Assembly: GCA_012270795.1 (NCBI GenBank)
Contig: JAAXHO010000247.1
Location: forward strand, 1 to 46,966
Reading direction: 5' to 3'
DNA: 46,966 bases
Source: Candidatus Poribacteria bacterium
GTDB taxonomy: Bacteria; Poribacteria; WGA-4E; WGA-3G
Part shown: in pieces, positions 16,659-25,174 of the stretch
Numbering within the stretch: position 1 is the first letter of the stretch
Layout of the letters: the number at the start of each line of letters is the position of its first letter
Position numbers and translations under genes: made by a program
Notes under the pieces: model-generated
The model's database searches: none
What the model saw: only the letters and a program-made list of their open reading frames with translations
Told to the model about the DNA's origin: nothing

Positions 16659-17432
16659 TCACCTTTTCAAATTTGCCCACCTCGTTGTGAGCTTACCATC
16701 TGCTTCGACAGCGGCATATTCTTCAACATAGTTCAGCAAATTCTCCATGAAAAGTTTCGCCATGTCTTTTGTATTGTCATCGTTACCTACGATATGATAT
16801 TTATCGGGGGCAATAGCCATCATTAGGAATTTGCCTTTTCCATAAATTGCTTCCATGATGACAGGTCTTCCCAAACTTTCCATCAGCACGTCAAATCCGT
16901 TTTGAGAAGCGATGACTTCCCAAACAGTAGGCCAGTTTCCATATCCCCAGTCTTTAAAAGATTTCTCATCCATACGGTTTGGTATGTTAAAAAGCGGATG
17001 GTCCGCTGCCAGTATTTCAAAATCTGGACTATCAGGGTCACTCCGAACACAACTCAATTCAGGGGGTAACCAATCAACATTCGCTTCGTTCTGATCCGCT
17101 TGAGTTGGTTCCCAGACGACACCACCATTTTCGACGAAATCTTGGATCGCTTTCGCATTCTTATCGAGGTTTTGGTGAAGTACAGCATTGTTAGTTGTCA
17201 TGCTACCGATTAAGAAAATTCTATTTTCTGCTTTAAAAGGTAGCTGCCCCCCTTCAAGCGCGTCTGTCAGATCATCATATTCAACTTTGAATTCATTGAG
17301 TGTCTGACGTAACGCATCAACCTTTGTCCATTGGTCAGCAAAATCAACAACGGCGATTTCAGCGGCTTGGACAGTCATTACGTTCAAAACGAGGGTCAAA
17401 ATACAGCACCCTGCAAACAAACGGGGAATCAT
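16659..17432 (-). CDS. Secreted ThuA/glutamine amidotransferase-like protein
   Basis: The first 23 residues are a signal peptide ending at AEIAVVD. The mature 230-residue protein has the plan of a class I glutamine amidotransferase-like (ThuA-type) flavodoxin fold: IFLIGSMTTNNAVL, ENGGVVW, an ILAADHPLFNIP segment and a C-terminal GKGKFLMMAIAPDKYHI strand. No catalytic Cys-His-Glu triad is evident. ThuA-like proteins are linked to sugar or trehalose metabolism, but the role here is not determined. It has an AAGGAGATGA-type site before the ATG. Confidence 0.7.
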   Translation of the reverse strand: MIPRLFAGCCILTLVLNVMTVQAAEIAVVDFADQWTKVDALRQTLNEFKVEYDDLTDALEGGQLPFKAENRIFLIGSMTTNNAVLHQNLDKNAKAIQDFVENGGVVWEPTQADQNEANVDWLPPELSCVRSDPDSPDFEILAADHPLFNIPNRMDEKSFKDWGYGNWPTVWEVIASQNGFDVLMESLGRPVIMEAIYGKGKFLMMAIAPDKYHIVGNDDNTKDMAKLFMENLLNYVEEYAAVEADGKLTTRWANLKR

Positions 17433-17694
17433 AAGTTCATCTCCTTATTGAATTTTTGGAATTGAAACCTTCATTTTCCTTTTTTGGATGTTTTGATTTG
17501 GACTGAACAGAGTTTACCATAATAAGACAAGAAATGCAAGTACGGTTCATTTCTCGAAAAAAGGCAGAGGCATTCAATTGTCAAAATGTACTCTTGTCGT
17601 TGGAGTTTTCACGCCGATTTTCCTTGACTACAGCAGCATCATATTGTTAGCGTGTGTGATTAAGCGACAATTGAATGCTTCTAAGAAAAAAGGT
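17433..17694. other. Intergenic stretch carrying a CATTCAATTGTC element
   Basis: This stretch lies between divergent genes. AGGCATTCAATTGTC at 17568-17582 and GACAATTGAATGCTT at 17666-17680 are inverted and about 110 bases apart, making the short element 17568-17680. Its interior (GTTGGAGTTTTCACGCCG, ACAGCAGCA) is like the stretch after 820. The rest is without structure I can support. Confidence 0.6.
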
Positions 17695-17723
17695 TTGACT
17701 CTACGGAAAGAATAAGGCATAAT
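17695..17723 (+). promoter_or_regulatory. Sigma70-type promoter for the retropepsin pair
   Basis: TTGACT at 17695-17700, a 17-base spacer, then CATAAT at 17718-17723. It is placed just downstream of the short element that ends at 17680 and 76 bases before the ATG of the small gene. Confidence 0.6.
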
Positions 17724-17798
17724 ATTAAAAATATAACGTTATTGTCTATAATCAGACAAACAATAATCACAAAAACTCACAATAGGAGACTCAGTAAG

Positions 17799-18065
17799 AT
17801 GGCACGTGAGCGTTTGACAACACAGGAAATGGTAGAGAAATATCCTAACCAATGGCTGTTCATCATTGAACCTGCTATCTGTGAGGAAACGGATGAGCTT
17901 ATATCTGGTATCGTTCAAGTTCATAGTCCGTCACGTGATGATATTCATAAGGTATCAAAAGAATTTGTTGGTGGTGCAGCTATAAGGTTCACTGGTGATT
18001 GGACGGACCGAAAATATAAACAGACACATAGGATAACTTCATATAAACTTAAGAACCTCAAATAA
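17799..18065 (+). CDS. Small conserved-looking protein, 88 aa, upstream of a retropepsin
   Basis: I start at the ATG at 17799, with AGGAGA just upstream; a longer frame from 17742 lacks a site. The protein has EKYPNQWLFIIEP near the start and VQVHSPSRDDIHKV in the middle and a basic C terminus. A small protein of this kind next to a retropepsin-like protease is a pairing I associate with cyanobacteria. I cannot name its function; a regulator, chaperone or substrate of the protease are possibilities. The protease gene follows after 76 bases. Confidence 0.7.
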   Translation: MARERLTTQEMVEKYPNQWLFIIEPAICEETDELISGIVQVHSPSRDDIHKVSKEFVGGAAIRFTGDWTDRKYKQTHRITSYKLKNLK

Positions 18066-18141
18066 TTCAAGTACACACACACACAACCCTTGTTGCAACT
18101 AAAGAGTGTAATAAGGGTTTGCTTTAAAGAAGGACATTATT

Positions 18142-18579
18142 TTGGTCTCTGATTACAAAACACGTATAGAATTTAGAAATGGACAGATCACAATTGGATG
18201 TAAGATATATGGAATTTATGATACTAATTATAGAGATATAAAACTTGTTTTAGATACTGGTGCAACAATTAGTGGTATTAGCGAAAATTTAGCAATAGAA
18301 TTAGGATATGATCTACTACAATCTGGTATCACCCAAGATTTTGATACTGCCGGCGGAACACAACCATTTTCAATAATTACAGTTAAACGGATTGATTTTG
18401 CTGGATCACAATATAGAGACCATAAAATTCTATGTAATGAACATTTTGATAACATGTTTATAGATGGAGTTATCGGACTTGACATTCTCCTGAACTACAA
18501 TATTGATATAAACTTTGATGGAAACTTCATAGAATTCTATAGAAGGCATAAAGAAATAGATATGACTATTACACCATAA
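18142..18579 (+). CDS. Retropepsin-like aspartic protease, clan AA
   Basis: The 145-residue protein carries a single aspartic-protease active-site motif, LVLDTGATISG (Asp38-Thr-Gly-Ala), and a downstream GVIGLDIL segment corresponding to the hydrophobic-hydrophobic-Gly loop. A one-motif protein must dimerise to form a site. The start is TTG with AAGAAGG upstream. There is no signal peptide, so it is probably cytoplasmic. It follows the 88-residue gene on the same strand and is probably cotranscribed from 17695. Confidence 0.8.
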   Translation: MVSDYKTRIEFRNGQITIGCKIYGIYDTNYRDIKLVLDTGATISGISENLAIELGYDLLQSGITQDFDTAGGTQPFSIITVKRIDFAGSQYRDHKILCNEHFDNMFIDGVIGLDILLNYNIDINFDGNFIEFYRRHKEIDMTITP

Positions 18580-18731
18580 AGGGACGCAATAAGTATATTT
18601 CATTCTTATGTAGACTATGTTTGAACCCTGACTGATTCTATCATATAGAATACGGGCGTGATATTCTGCCAAATCAAATCCACCCATCAACGGAGGGTAG
18701 AGAGTAACGACTTGGCGTGAATAGTGATTCA

Positions 18732-19447
18732 TTACCGATAAGGATTCACGGTTTGGTAATATAGGTCCTGATCCCATTTGGCATCCTGACGCTTGACCCA
18801 AACCTTAGGTTCACTCGGTGTGTCGTAGATACCAAGAAAATTCAGGACTTTCTTGAGGATTTCCTTTTGCTGTGTTTCTGTTTCTAAGTCTCTATACCAA
18901 GAAAATTCAGGACTTTCTTGAGGATTTCCTTTTGCTGTGTTTCTGTTTCTAAGTCTCTATACCAAATTGTTAGGGGGAAAACCTTGTTTTCTTGAAAGTA
19001 ATATCTCCACGACATATCCTGTGCAGTTAATTCAAGTGTACTGTATGCGATTTCATCACGCGTAATTTTGATTTGATTGAGATCGTCATTTGTCTGGGTT
19101 TTATCTGTCTCGTAAAAGCAATTGCGTTTGTGAGCTTTCAAAAGGGAGATGGCTTGTTTTATTTTATCTTCTCTGCGTATCCAGATGCATTTTATGTTTT
19201 TAAAATCTATAAACTTTTCAACGATATGCCTTTCTTTGGCCATGACCTGTATCCCACAAACTCCATTCGGTGAAGTGGAAACGGATACGTATTTTTGATA
19301 TGTTGCGGGGTCGGTTATGTCCAAGTCTTTTAGCGATTCGTGTCCTTCATGGTATTCTCTCGGATATCCTGCTACATCGGATGAGACCAACAGGTCACAC
19401 AAAACGGTGCTGCGTGTGCGGGGTGTTGCACAGATGACGTAGATCAT
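18732..19447 (-). pseudogene. Stf0-type sulfotransferase disrupted by a 65-bp tandem duplication
   Basis: The open frame 18884-19447 gives 187 residues. It begins IYVICATPRTRSTVLCDLL, a 5'-phosphosulfate-binding P-loop-like segment of the Stf0 family, and ends abruptly LNFLGIET. The bases 18831-18895 are repeated exactly at 18896-18960; 65 is not a multiple of three, and the second copy brings an early TAG. Without it the frame continues IYDTPSEPKVWVKRQDAKW to a TAA at 18732, restoring a normal C terminus. Stf0 proteins sulfate glycolipids such as trehalose. The duplication may be real or an assembly artefact. Confidence 0.85.
18831..18960. repeat. 65-bp perfect tandem duplication
   Basis: Two exact 65-base copies, 18831-18895 and 18896-18960, begin with ACCAAGAAAATTCAGGACTT and end in CTCTAT. 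They lie inside the sulfotransferase coding region and shift its frame. Confidence 0.95.
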
Positions 19448-19494
19448 TTATTTTTCCAATAAGATTCAATCTTGTTTTTTAGGTAGCAACTTTG

Positions 19495-19935
19495 TTATTG
19501 TGCAATAACAAAGTTCATATTTTTATGGGATTGAATACGTTGTCTTTTTAGTTTTTCAATTTCTTGTGTGAGTGCTTCTATTTTTCTTTCAAGAGATCGG
19601 TCTTTTTGGCTTCGCCATGCGGGGAAACCTATTGCTACTGCAACAAGTGCCATGAGTCCATAAGTAATATTTGCTTGGTGTGTCATGCGTTTTTGGTGTG
19701 TCATGCGTTTATCAACGCTATCAAATCGTTTATCAACACTATTAAATCGTTCGTTTACGCTTTTTTCAAGACTATCAATCCTTAAGTCGATGTATTCTTT
19801 GGTTCGTTTTTCAGATTCTGTGACAGTTTCTTTGACGATTTCTCTGATCTTTTGAAGGTCTGTTGGTGTAAGATCGCTATGTGCGGTTGATGCTATGATT
19901 GTAAATAGCATTGTGAGAATTGTGATGTATTTCAT
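19495..19935 (-). CDS. Exported coiled-coil protein with a membrane helix, 146 aa
   Basis: A signal peptide (residues 1-20, ending STAHS) is followed by a coiled coil (about 25-85) with NERFNSVDKRFDSVDKRM heptad-like repeats, one membrane segment (about 92-107, YGLMALVAVAIGF) and a second short coil. An 18-base tandem repeat adds MTHQKR. A GGAGA site precedes the ATG. Phage-like or structural coiled-coil proteins look similar, and no function can be given. Confidence 0.7.
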   Translation of the reverse strand: MKYITILTMLFTIIASTAHSDLTPTDLQKIREIVKETVTESEKRTKEYIDLRIDSLEKSVNERFNSVDKRFDSVDKRMTHQKRMTHQANITYGLMALVAVAIGFPAWRSQKDRSLERKIEALTQEIEKLKRQRIQSHKNMNFVIAQ

Positions 19936-20039
19936 TTTTTATCTCCTTTTGTGTGTATTTTTTCATAGATATAGGTATGTATTAAACGGCACTTTTCTAA
20001 TATTCCTTATCTTTGCTATTTCAAAATTGAGAAAGTCTT

Positions 20040-21476
20040 TTAGTACGCCCGCGCGAAAATTGCTATCTCTTTTGCTTGCGTGTCACAGACAATACACGCA
20101 CCATCGGAATCAGGTTGCTCCATTGGGATACATCGGATAGTTGCTTGTGTCTCTTCTTTGGCCTTATCTTCGCATTCAGCATTGCCACACCACCACGCAA
20201 GGGCAAAACCCGTTTCAACAATCTCCTTAAATGAGTCGTAGTTTGTCGGTTCAAAGGTGTTTGCATTTCGGAATTCGGTTGCGCGTTTTAACATGTCCGT
20301 CTGAATCGTCTCAAGCATTTGTGTTGATGTTTCTGCTACATCGGCAATCGGGATGAACGATTTGCCTTCTTTTCCGGGTATATCTCGTCTCGCAAAGACC
20401 ACCTGTTTGTTTTCAATGTCGCGTGGACCGATCTCTATACGTAGTGGCACACCTTTGAGTTCCCATTCGTTAAATCGCCAACCGGGAGAATACTCGTATC
20501 GGTCATCAACATGGTAGCGGATACTGCCTAAGGTTTCACAGATAGCGTCAACGGTTTGTGTGACGACCTGTTTGGCTTCATCGTTGTTTTTTGGGACGAT
20601 GGGTACGATGATAAGTTGTGTGGGGGCAAGCCGCGGCGGTAGGACTAAGCCTTGGTCATCTCCGTGTGTCATGATGATCGCGCCGATCATTCGGGTGCTA
20701 ACACCCCAACTGGTTGTCCAGCAGTGCTGTTGTTTCTGGTTTGCATCCAGATATTGTATATCAAAGACTTTAGCGAAGTTCTGTCCGAGGTCGTGTGACG
20801 TGCCTGCTTGGAGTGCACGTTTATCACCCATCATCGCTTCAATGGTATAGGAGGTTAAGGCACCGGGAAACTTTTCGCTATCGCTTTTGCGACCAGGGAT
20901 AACCGGTATTGCTGCTTCATTAACAGCAAAGTCGGCATAGATGTCAAGGATGCGGAGTGTTTCCTCCATTGCTTCTTCATGTGTTGCGTGTGCGGTATGT
21001 CCCTCTTGCCAGAAAAACTCCATTGTTCGGAGGAATAGACGCGGACGCAACTCCCATCGCACCACGTTTGCCCACTGATTGATAAGCACGGGGAGGTCAC
21101 GGTAAGATTGTATCCATTGGCTATACATGTGACCGATGATGGTTTCGGATGTGGGACGTACAACAAGCGGTTCTTCTAATTCTTTTCCGCCGCCGTGCGT
21201 GACGATAGCGAGTTCGGGTTTGAAACCTTCAACGTGTTCTGCTTCTTTTTCAATGAAACTCATCGGAATGAAAAGTGGAAAGGCAGCGTTTTCGTGTCCT
21301 GTGGCTTTGAAGCGGATATCCAGTTGTTTCTTGACATTTTCCCAGAGTGCGTAACCGTAAGGGCGCACGACCATGCATCCGCGGACGGGTGCGTAATCTG
21401 CCATTTCTGCTTGACGGATGACTTGTGTATACCATTTTGAGTAGTCTTCACTACGAGGCGTAATTTTATCAAACAT
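20040..21476 (-). CDS. proS: Prolyl-tRNA synthetase (archaeal/eukaryal-type)
   Basis: The 478-residue protein matches the shorter class of ProS that lacks the insertion editing domain. Class II motifs are seen in RPTSETIIG, FLRTMEFFWQEGHTAH and the GVSTRMIGAIIMTHGDDQG loop, followed by the anticodon-binding domain and a C-terminal zinc-like region with cysteines (CGNAEC, CIVCDTQ). It charges tRNA-Pro. It starts 20 bases after pgk and shares its strand, so pgk-proS may be one transcript. Type-3 ProS occurs in several bacterial groups, so this does not by itself prove transfer. Confidence 0.97.
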   Translation of the reverse strand: MFDKITPRSEDYSKWYTQVIRQAEMADYAPVRGCMVVRPYGYALWENVKKQLDIRFKATGHENAAFPLFIPMSFIEKEAEHVEGFKPELAIVTHGGGKELEEPLVVRPTSETIIGHMYSQWIQSYRDLPVLINQWANVVRWELRPRLFLRTMEFFWQEGHTAHATHEEAMEETLRILDIYADFAVNEAAIPVIPGRKSDSEKFPGALTSYTIEAMMGDKRALQAGTSHDLGQNFAKVFDIQYLDANQKQQHCWTTSWGVSTRMIGAIIMTHGDDQGLVLPPRLAPTQLIIVPIVPKNNDEAKQVVTQTVDAICETLGSIRYHVDDRYEYSPGWRFNEWELKGVPLRIEIGPRDIENKQVVFARRDIPGKEGKSFIPIADVAETSTQMLETIQTDMLKRATEFRNANTFEPTNYDSFKEIVETGFALAWWCGNAECEDKAKEETQATIRCIPMEQPDSDGACIVCDTQAKEIAIFARAY

Positions 21477-21496
21477 ATTTTGTTACCAGTTTGTAG

Positions 21497-22687
21497 TTAT
21501 TTGTCTGTTAAAGCTGTGATGCCGGGCAATGGTTTTCCTTCCAAGAACTCTAATGATGCGCCGCCACCAGTGGAAACATGTGTTATGCGATCTGCGACAC
21601 CTGCTTGCTGTATCGCTGCCACACAATCACCGCCACCGATGATACTCACTGCATCGGAAGCAGCGATCTGTTGAGCAACAGCAATTGTACCTTGAGCAAA
21701 CTTTTCAAACTCATAGACACCTAAAGGACCGTTCCACACGACTGTTTTTGCTGAAGCGATTCGTTCCCCAAACTCAGCAACGGTTTTAGGACCGATGTCC
21801 AATCCTTGCCAACCGTCAGGAATAGGCAATTCATCTACAATCTGGGATTCGGTTTCAGGGTCAAATGTTTGTCCTACAACGTGATCAGCGGGTAGGAGAA
21901 CGGTATCTGAAAATCCTTTTTTCTTTATAAGTGAGGCTACCACATCAAGTTTCTCTGTTTCAACGAGTGAGTTGCCGATAGAAACTCCTATTGCGGCAAG
22001 GAATGTGTACGCCATGCCGCCACCAATTAATAAACTATCAACTTTCCCTAATAGATTCTCAATCAGTGTGATTTTATCGGATATTTTTGCACCACCGAGG
22101 ATTGCTATGTATGGTCGTTGTGGGTTCTCAAGACTCATGCTGAGATAATGAATCTCGCGCGCCATGAGTATACCCGTTGCACAAAGTGTCAAGTAGTGTG
22201 TCACTCCTTCAGTTGAGGCATGCGCGCGATGAGCAGTGCCGAAAGCATCGTTGACATAGACATCTGCAAGTGAGGCGAGTTGCTGAGCAAATTCAGGGTC
22301 GTTATCTGTTTCTTCAGCATAAAAGCGGACGTTTTCAAGGAGTAGGATTTCACCATCTTCCAACGACTCAACGGCATTTTGAACATTTTCACCGATACAA
22401 TCATTGATATGTGCAACCTGTTTTCCAAGTTTTCTACTGAGTGCAACAGCAAGTGGGGCAGTGGAAAGTTCCTCTCGGTCAGTAGTCGAACCTACTATTG
22501 GTCTGCCTAAGTGTGTGACAAGGATGATTTTCGCGTTCCGATGAATGAGGTCTAACAAAGTAGGCAGAGCAGCAGTGATGCGCGTTTCATCCGAGATTTT
22601 TCCATCTTGGATTGGAACGTTAAAGTCCACACGCACGAGAACACGTTTTCCGTTTACGTCTATATCTGCTAATTCAAGTTTTACCAT
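21497..22687 (-). CDS. pgk: Phosphoglycerate kinase
   Basis: The 396-residue protein has RVDFNVP near the start, LVTHLGRP, ILGGAKISDK and the C-terminal nucleotide segment GGGDCVAAIQ, all usual in Pgk. It makes ATP from 1,3-bisphosphoglycerate in glycolysis. Its length is normal. The Rpn-like gene lies 62 bases upstream and proS 20 bases downstream. Confidence 0.97.
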   Translation of the reverse strand: MVKLELADIDVNGKRVLVRVDFNVPIQDGKISDETRITAALPTLLDLIHRNAKIILVTHLGRPIVGSTTDREELSTAPLAVALSRKLGKQVAHINDCIGENVQNAVESLEDGEILLLENVRFYAEETDNDPEFAQQLASLADVYVNDAFGTAHRAHASTEGVTHYLTLCATGILMAREIHYLSMSLENPQRPYIAILGGAKISDKITLIENLLGKVDSLLIGGGMAYTFLAAIGVSIGNSLVETEKLDVVASLIKKKGFSDTVLLPADHVVGQTFDPETESQIVDELPIPDGWQGLDIGPKTVAEFGERIASAKTVVWNGPLGVYEFEKFAQGTIAVAQQIAASDAVSIIGGGDCVAAIQQAGVADRITHVSTGGGASLEFLEGKPLPGITALTDK

Positions 22688-22749
22688 TTTTTTTCTATGT
22701 GATATACGTTATACTGTTAATGGATCCGTAAGCGATTCTTCAATATCCA

Positions 22750-23736
22750 CTATGTTCCATTTTGAGCTGTTTGTACTGATTGGATAAAATCTTCTAGATG
22801 CTCCACTTCTAATGCTTCATGAAACAACTCTCTGAGCTGTTGTAAGTCGTCAATCGGTTGAAGCAGGGGTGTTAAAACAGGTTCGGTGTTCATCTCAAAA
22901 CGCTGATCAAGTAAGTCCAAGATACTTTGAATGGTACCCGCTTTTGCCCCTAACTCTTTCCCTTGTTGAATACCTTGTTCAATCCCTCTTTCCATACCAC
23001 GTTCAATACCACGTTCAATAATCATCTCGTAAACTGTTGAATTATTCACAATATCCTCCGATAGTAATTGTATTAAATCTTGACGTTTATGCCTTAAACC
23101 GCTCATTACCCATTGTTCTACCAGTAAATTATTCCGTTTTCCCTCATCCATGGGCAGTGACTTCGTTACTTCAAGGCAACGTGTTGTCCATTCAATTCTT
23201 GACATATTTTCAGGTGGCTTCATCAACGGTGTAAACGGTATCAGGCCTGGTTGTTTTTCTTGAAGAATTGTTTCTCCATCAATCTTGTCCAATCGAATTA
23301 CTTGATATTCAACAATGAATCGGTGTCCTGGTATATCTTGAAAATATCCGCCTGGATCCTTAGCTCCTGCTGTTGATCGAAGATAAAGGACAAAAGAGTA
23401 GATTGGCAACCCATATTTTTCAAAACACCTACCGAGATAGCCAACATTCCGCTGTACCATGTTTGGGTTCACACTATCATCAGTTTGGATTTCACAATGG
23501 ACTAAAACTGTTTGTTCATCAAGTAGTACCTTTATCAAAATATCCATGTGACGAACATCAACATTGGGTAAATTGGTGTCAACATGTTCAATAAACTCAA
23601 AATCAATTTCACCCATCAGAAATTGTAGCATATCCTCTGGAAAGGTATAAAATGGATCTTTTGCCACAATGTCAAATTGCTGATGGGGTAGGTTTGTCTC
23701 ATCAGATGCGGTTTGCTTTTCACTTTGTTCGTTCAA
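22750..23736 (-). CDS. Rpn family recombination-promoting nuclease/putative transposase
   Basis: The 328-residue protein has an N-terminal PD-(D/E)XK-type core, DVRHMDILIKVLLDEQTVLVHCEIQTDD, with acidic and catalytic Gln-containing strands typical of the Rpn (YhgA-like) group. The C terminus (about 245-265) carries IERGIERGMERGIEQGIQQG, the low-complexity helical tail common in the group. Rpn proteins promote recombination. It sits 8 bases after sucC and before pgk, an unusual accessory insertion in a housekeeping operon. No transposon ends are evident at its borders. Confidence 0.85.
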   Translation of the reverse strand: MNEQSEKQTASDETNLPHQQFDIVAKDPFYTFPEDMLQFLMGEIDFEFIEHVDTNLPNVDVRHMDILIKVLLDEQTVLVHCEIQTDDSVNPNMVQRNVGYLGRCFEKYGLPIYSFVLYLRSTAGAKDPGGYFQDIPGHRFIVEYQVIRLDKIDGETILQEKQPGLIPFTPLMKPPENMSRIEWTTRCLEVTKSLPMDEGKRNNLLVEQWVMSGLRHKRQDLIQLLSEDIVNNSTVYEMIIERGIERGMERGIEQGIQQGKELGAKAGTIQSILDLLDQRFEMNTEPVLTPLLQPIDDLQQLRELFHEALEVEHLEDFIQSVQTAQNGT

Positions 23737-23744
23737 AAATACCT

Positions 23745-24929
23745 CTATATTGCGTTTACTGCAGACACTGCAAGTTCTGCTGCTTCAGAAAGCCCGTCTG
23801 CGAGTTGAAGGTTCAAGTCAGATTCGGCAATAATTTGCTTTCCAAGTTCTACATTTGTCCCCTCTAATCGAACGATGAGGGGAACGTTGAGTTTGACCTG
23901 TTTTACTGCTTCAACAATGCCGGTTGCGATAGTGTCACATTTCATGATGCCACCAAAGATGTTAACGAGAACGGCTTTCACGTTTTCATCTGCAAGGATA
24001 AGTCGGAAAGCGTGTGCGACTGCTTCTACGGATGCACCACCCCCAACATCAAGAAAGTTGGCCGGTTCTCCACCCTTCTCCTTGATAATATCCATTGTTG
24101 CCATAGCTAAACCCGCTCCATTTACCATACAACCTATATTACCGTCAAGACGGATGTAACTCAATCCAGATTCACTTGCTTCTAATTCGCTGGGGTCTTC
24201 TTCGTATGGGTCGCGCATCGTTGCAATATCAAGTTGTCGCCAGAGTGAGTTATCGTCAAAATTAACCTTTGAGTCAAGTGCGACGATTTTCAAGTCATCG
24301 TTATCCTTGGCAATTGCTAACGGATTTATCTCTATCAACGAACAGTCGCGTGAAACAAACGCATTATAGACAGACATTATCAACTCAGTGGTGTCGGGAA
24401 TAAGTTGTCTGTATGTTGGATTCGTAATGAGTTTGTATGTAAACTCTCTCGCCTGAAAAACATTTAAGCCAAATGCGGGATGTATCTGTATCCTTATGAT
24501 CTTTTCAGAATTAGTAGCGGCTACCTCTTCTATCTCAACCCCACCCTCTTCGCTTCCAATTAATGTGATTTGTGATGTTTCTCTATCAAGTAAAATAGCC
24601 AGGTAGAATTCTTTTTGTATTTCCGCTGCTTTTACGACTAGAACTTTTCTGACAAGTTTTCCCTCGGCACCTGTTTGCGGAGTCACAAGTTGCATGCCGA
24701 TCATATTTGTTGCAAGTTGTCTTACTTCAGCGATTGAGTTCGCAAGTTTGACACCACCACCTTTTCCACGTCCGCCAGCATGGATTTGTGCTTTGACTAC
24801 ATATTGGGGACAATCAATTTCTTGTGCAATGGTCACTGCTTCCTCTGGGGTCTCAGCGACTTTACCTGGGAGTGTATTAACTCCGAAGGATTCTAAAATT
24901 TCTTTAGCTTGGTATTCGTGAATATTCAT
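23745..24929 (-). CDS. sucC: Succinate-CoA ligase subunit beta
   Basis: From the ATG at 24929 this is 394 residues, the usual SucC length. [12 protein letters not shown] is the canonical start; the longer frame to 24974 adds 15 residues with no family match. The ATP-grasp domain has [20 protein letters not shown], and the C-terminal half contains NFLDVGGGA and [11 protein letters not shown]. It pairs with SucD at 4509-5381, about 18 kb away. The Rpn gene follows 8 bases after the stop. A TTGCAA/TATAAT promoter at 25021-25049 faces it. Confidence 0.97.
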   Translation of the reverse strand: MNIHEYQAKEILESFGVNTLPGKVAETPEEAVTIAQEIDCPQYVVKAQIHAGGRGKGGGVKLANSIAEVRQLATNMIGMQLVTPQTGAEGKLVRKVLVVKAAEIQKEFYLAILLDRETSQITLIGSEEGGVEIEEVAATNSEKIIRIQIHPAFGLNVFQAREFTYKLITNPTYRQLIPDTTELIMSVYNAFVSRDCSLIEINPLAIAKDNDDLKIVALDSKVNFDDNSLWRQLDIATMRDPYEEDPSELEASESGLSYIRLDGNIGCMVNGAGLAMATMDIIKEKGGEPANFLDVGGGASVEAVAHAFRLILADENVKAVLVNIFGGIMKCDTIATGIVEAVKQVKLNVPLIVRLEGTNVELGKQIIAESDLNLQLADGLSEAAELAVSAVNAI

Positions 24930-25020
24930 TTTTTCTTTGTGATTACTTGTTAGTTTCCTTTGTGATTTTCTCAAAAACAGGATATTAGGTTGGTAAAAAT
25001 TGGATTAAAAATATTTAATG

Positions 25021-25049
25021 ATTATACTATACATAGTTGAAAATTGCAA
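25021..25049 (-). promoter_or_regulatory. Sigma70-type promoter for sucC
   Basis: On the minus strand TTGCAA (25044-25049), a 17-base spacer and TATAAT (25021-25026). It reads toward sucC, 92 bases before its ATG. Confidence 0.7.
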
Positions 25050-25085
25050 ATATAAAATCGTTGTATTTAGAAGGAAACTGATTGC

Positions 25086-25114
25086 TTGACAAACCCCTAT
25101 TTTTGCGTTAGAAT
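25086..25114 (+). promoter_or_regulatory. Sigma70-type promoter for fumC
   Basis: TTGACA at 25086-25091, a 17-base spacer and TAGAAT at 25109-25114, about 60 bases before the fumC ATG, which has AGAGGA upstream. It is divergent from the sucC promoter 36 bases away. Confidence 0.8.
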
Positions 25115-25174
25115 TGAAGTTGTAAATACAACATATATTGACCTTATCGGACAATCTAAAATAAGAGGATTCTG

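Noticed and set aside
18430-18801. Antisense open frame of 123 residues downstream of the sulfotransferase
   Set aside because: It overlaps the retropepsin gene end and the displaced sulfotransferase tail in another frame; no start site or family signal.
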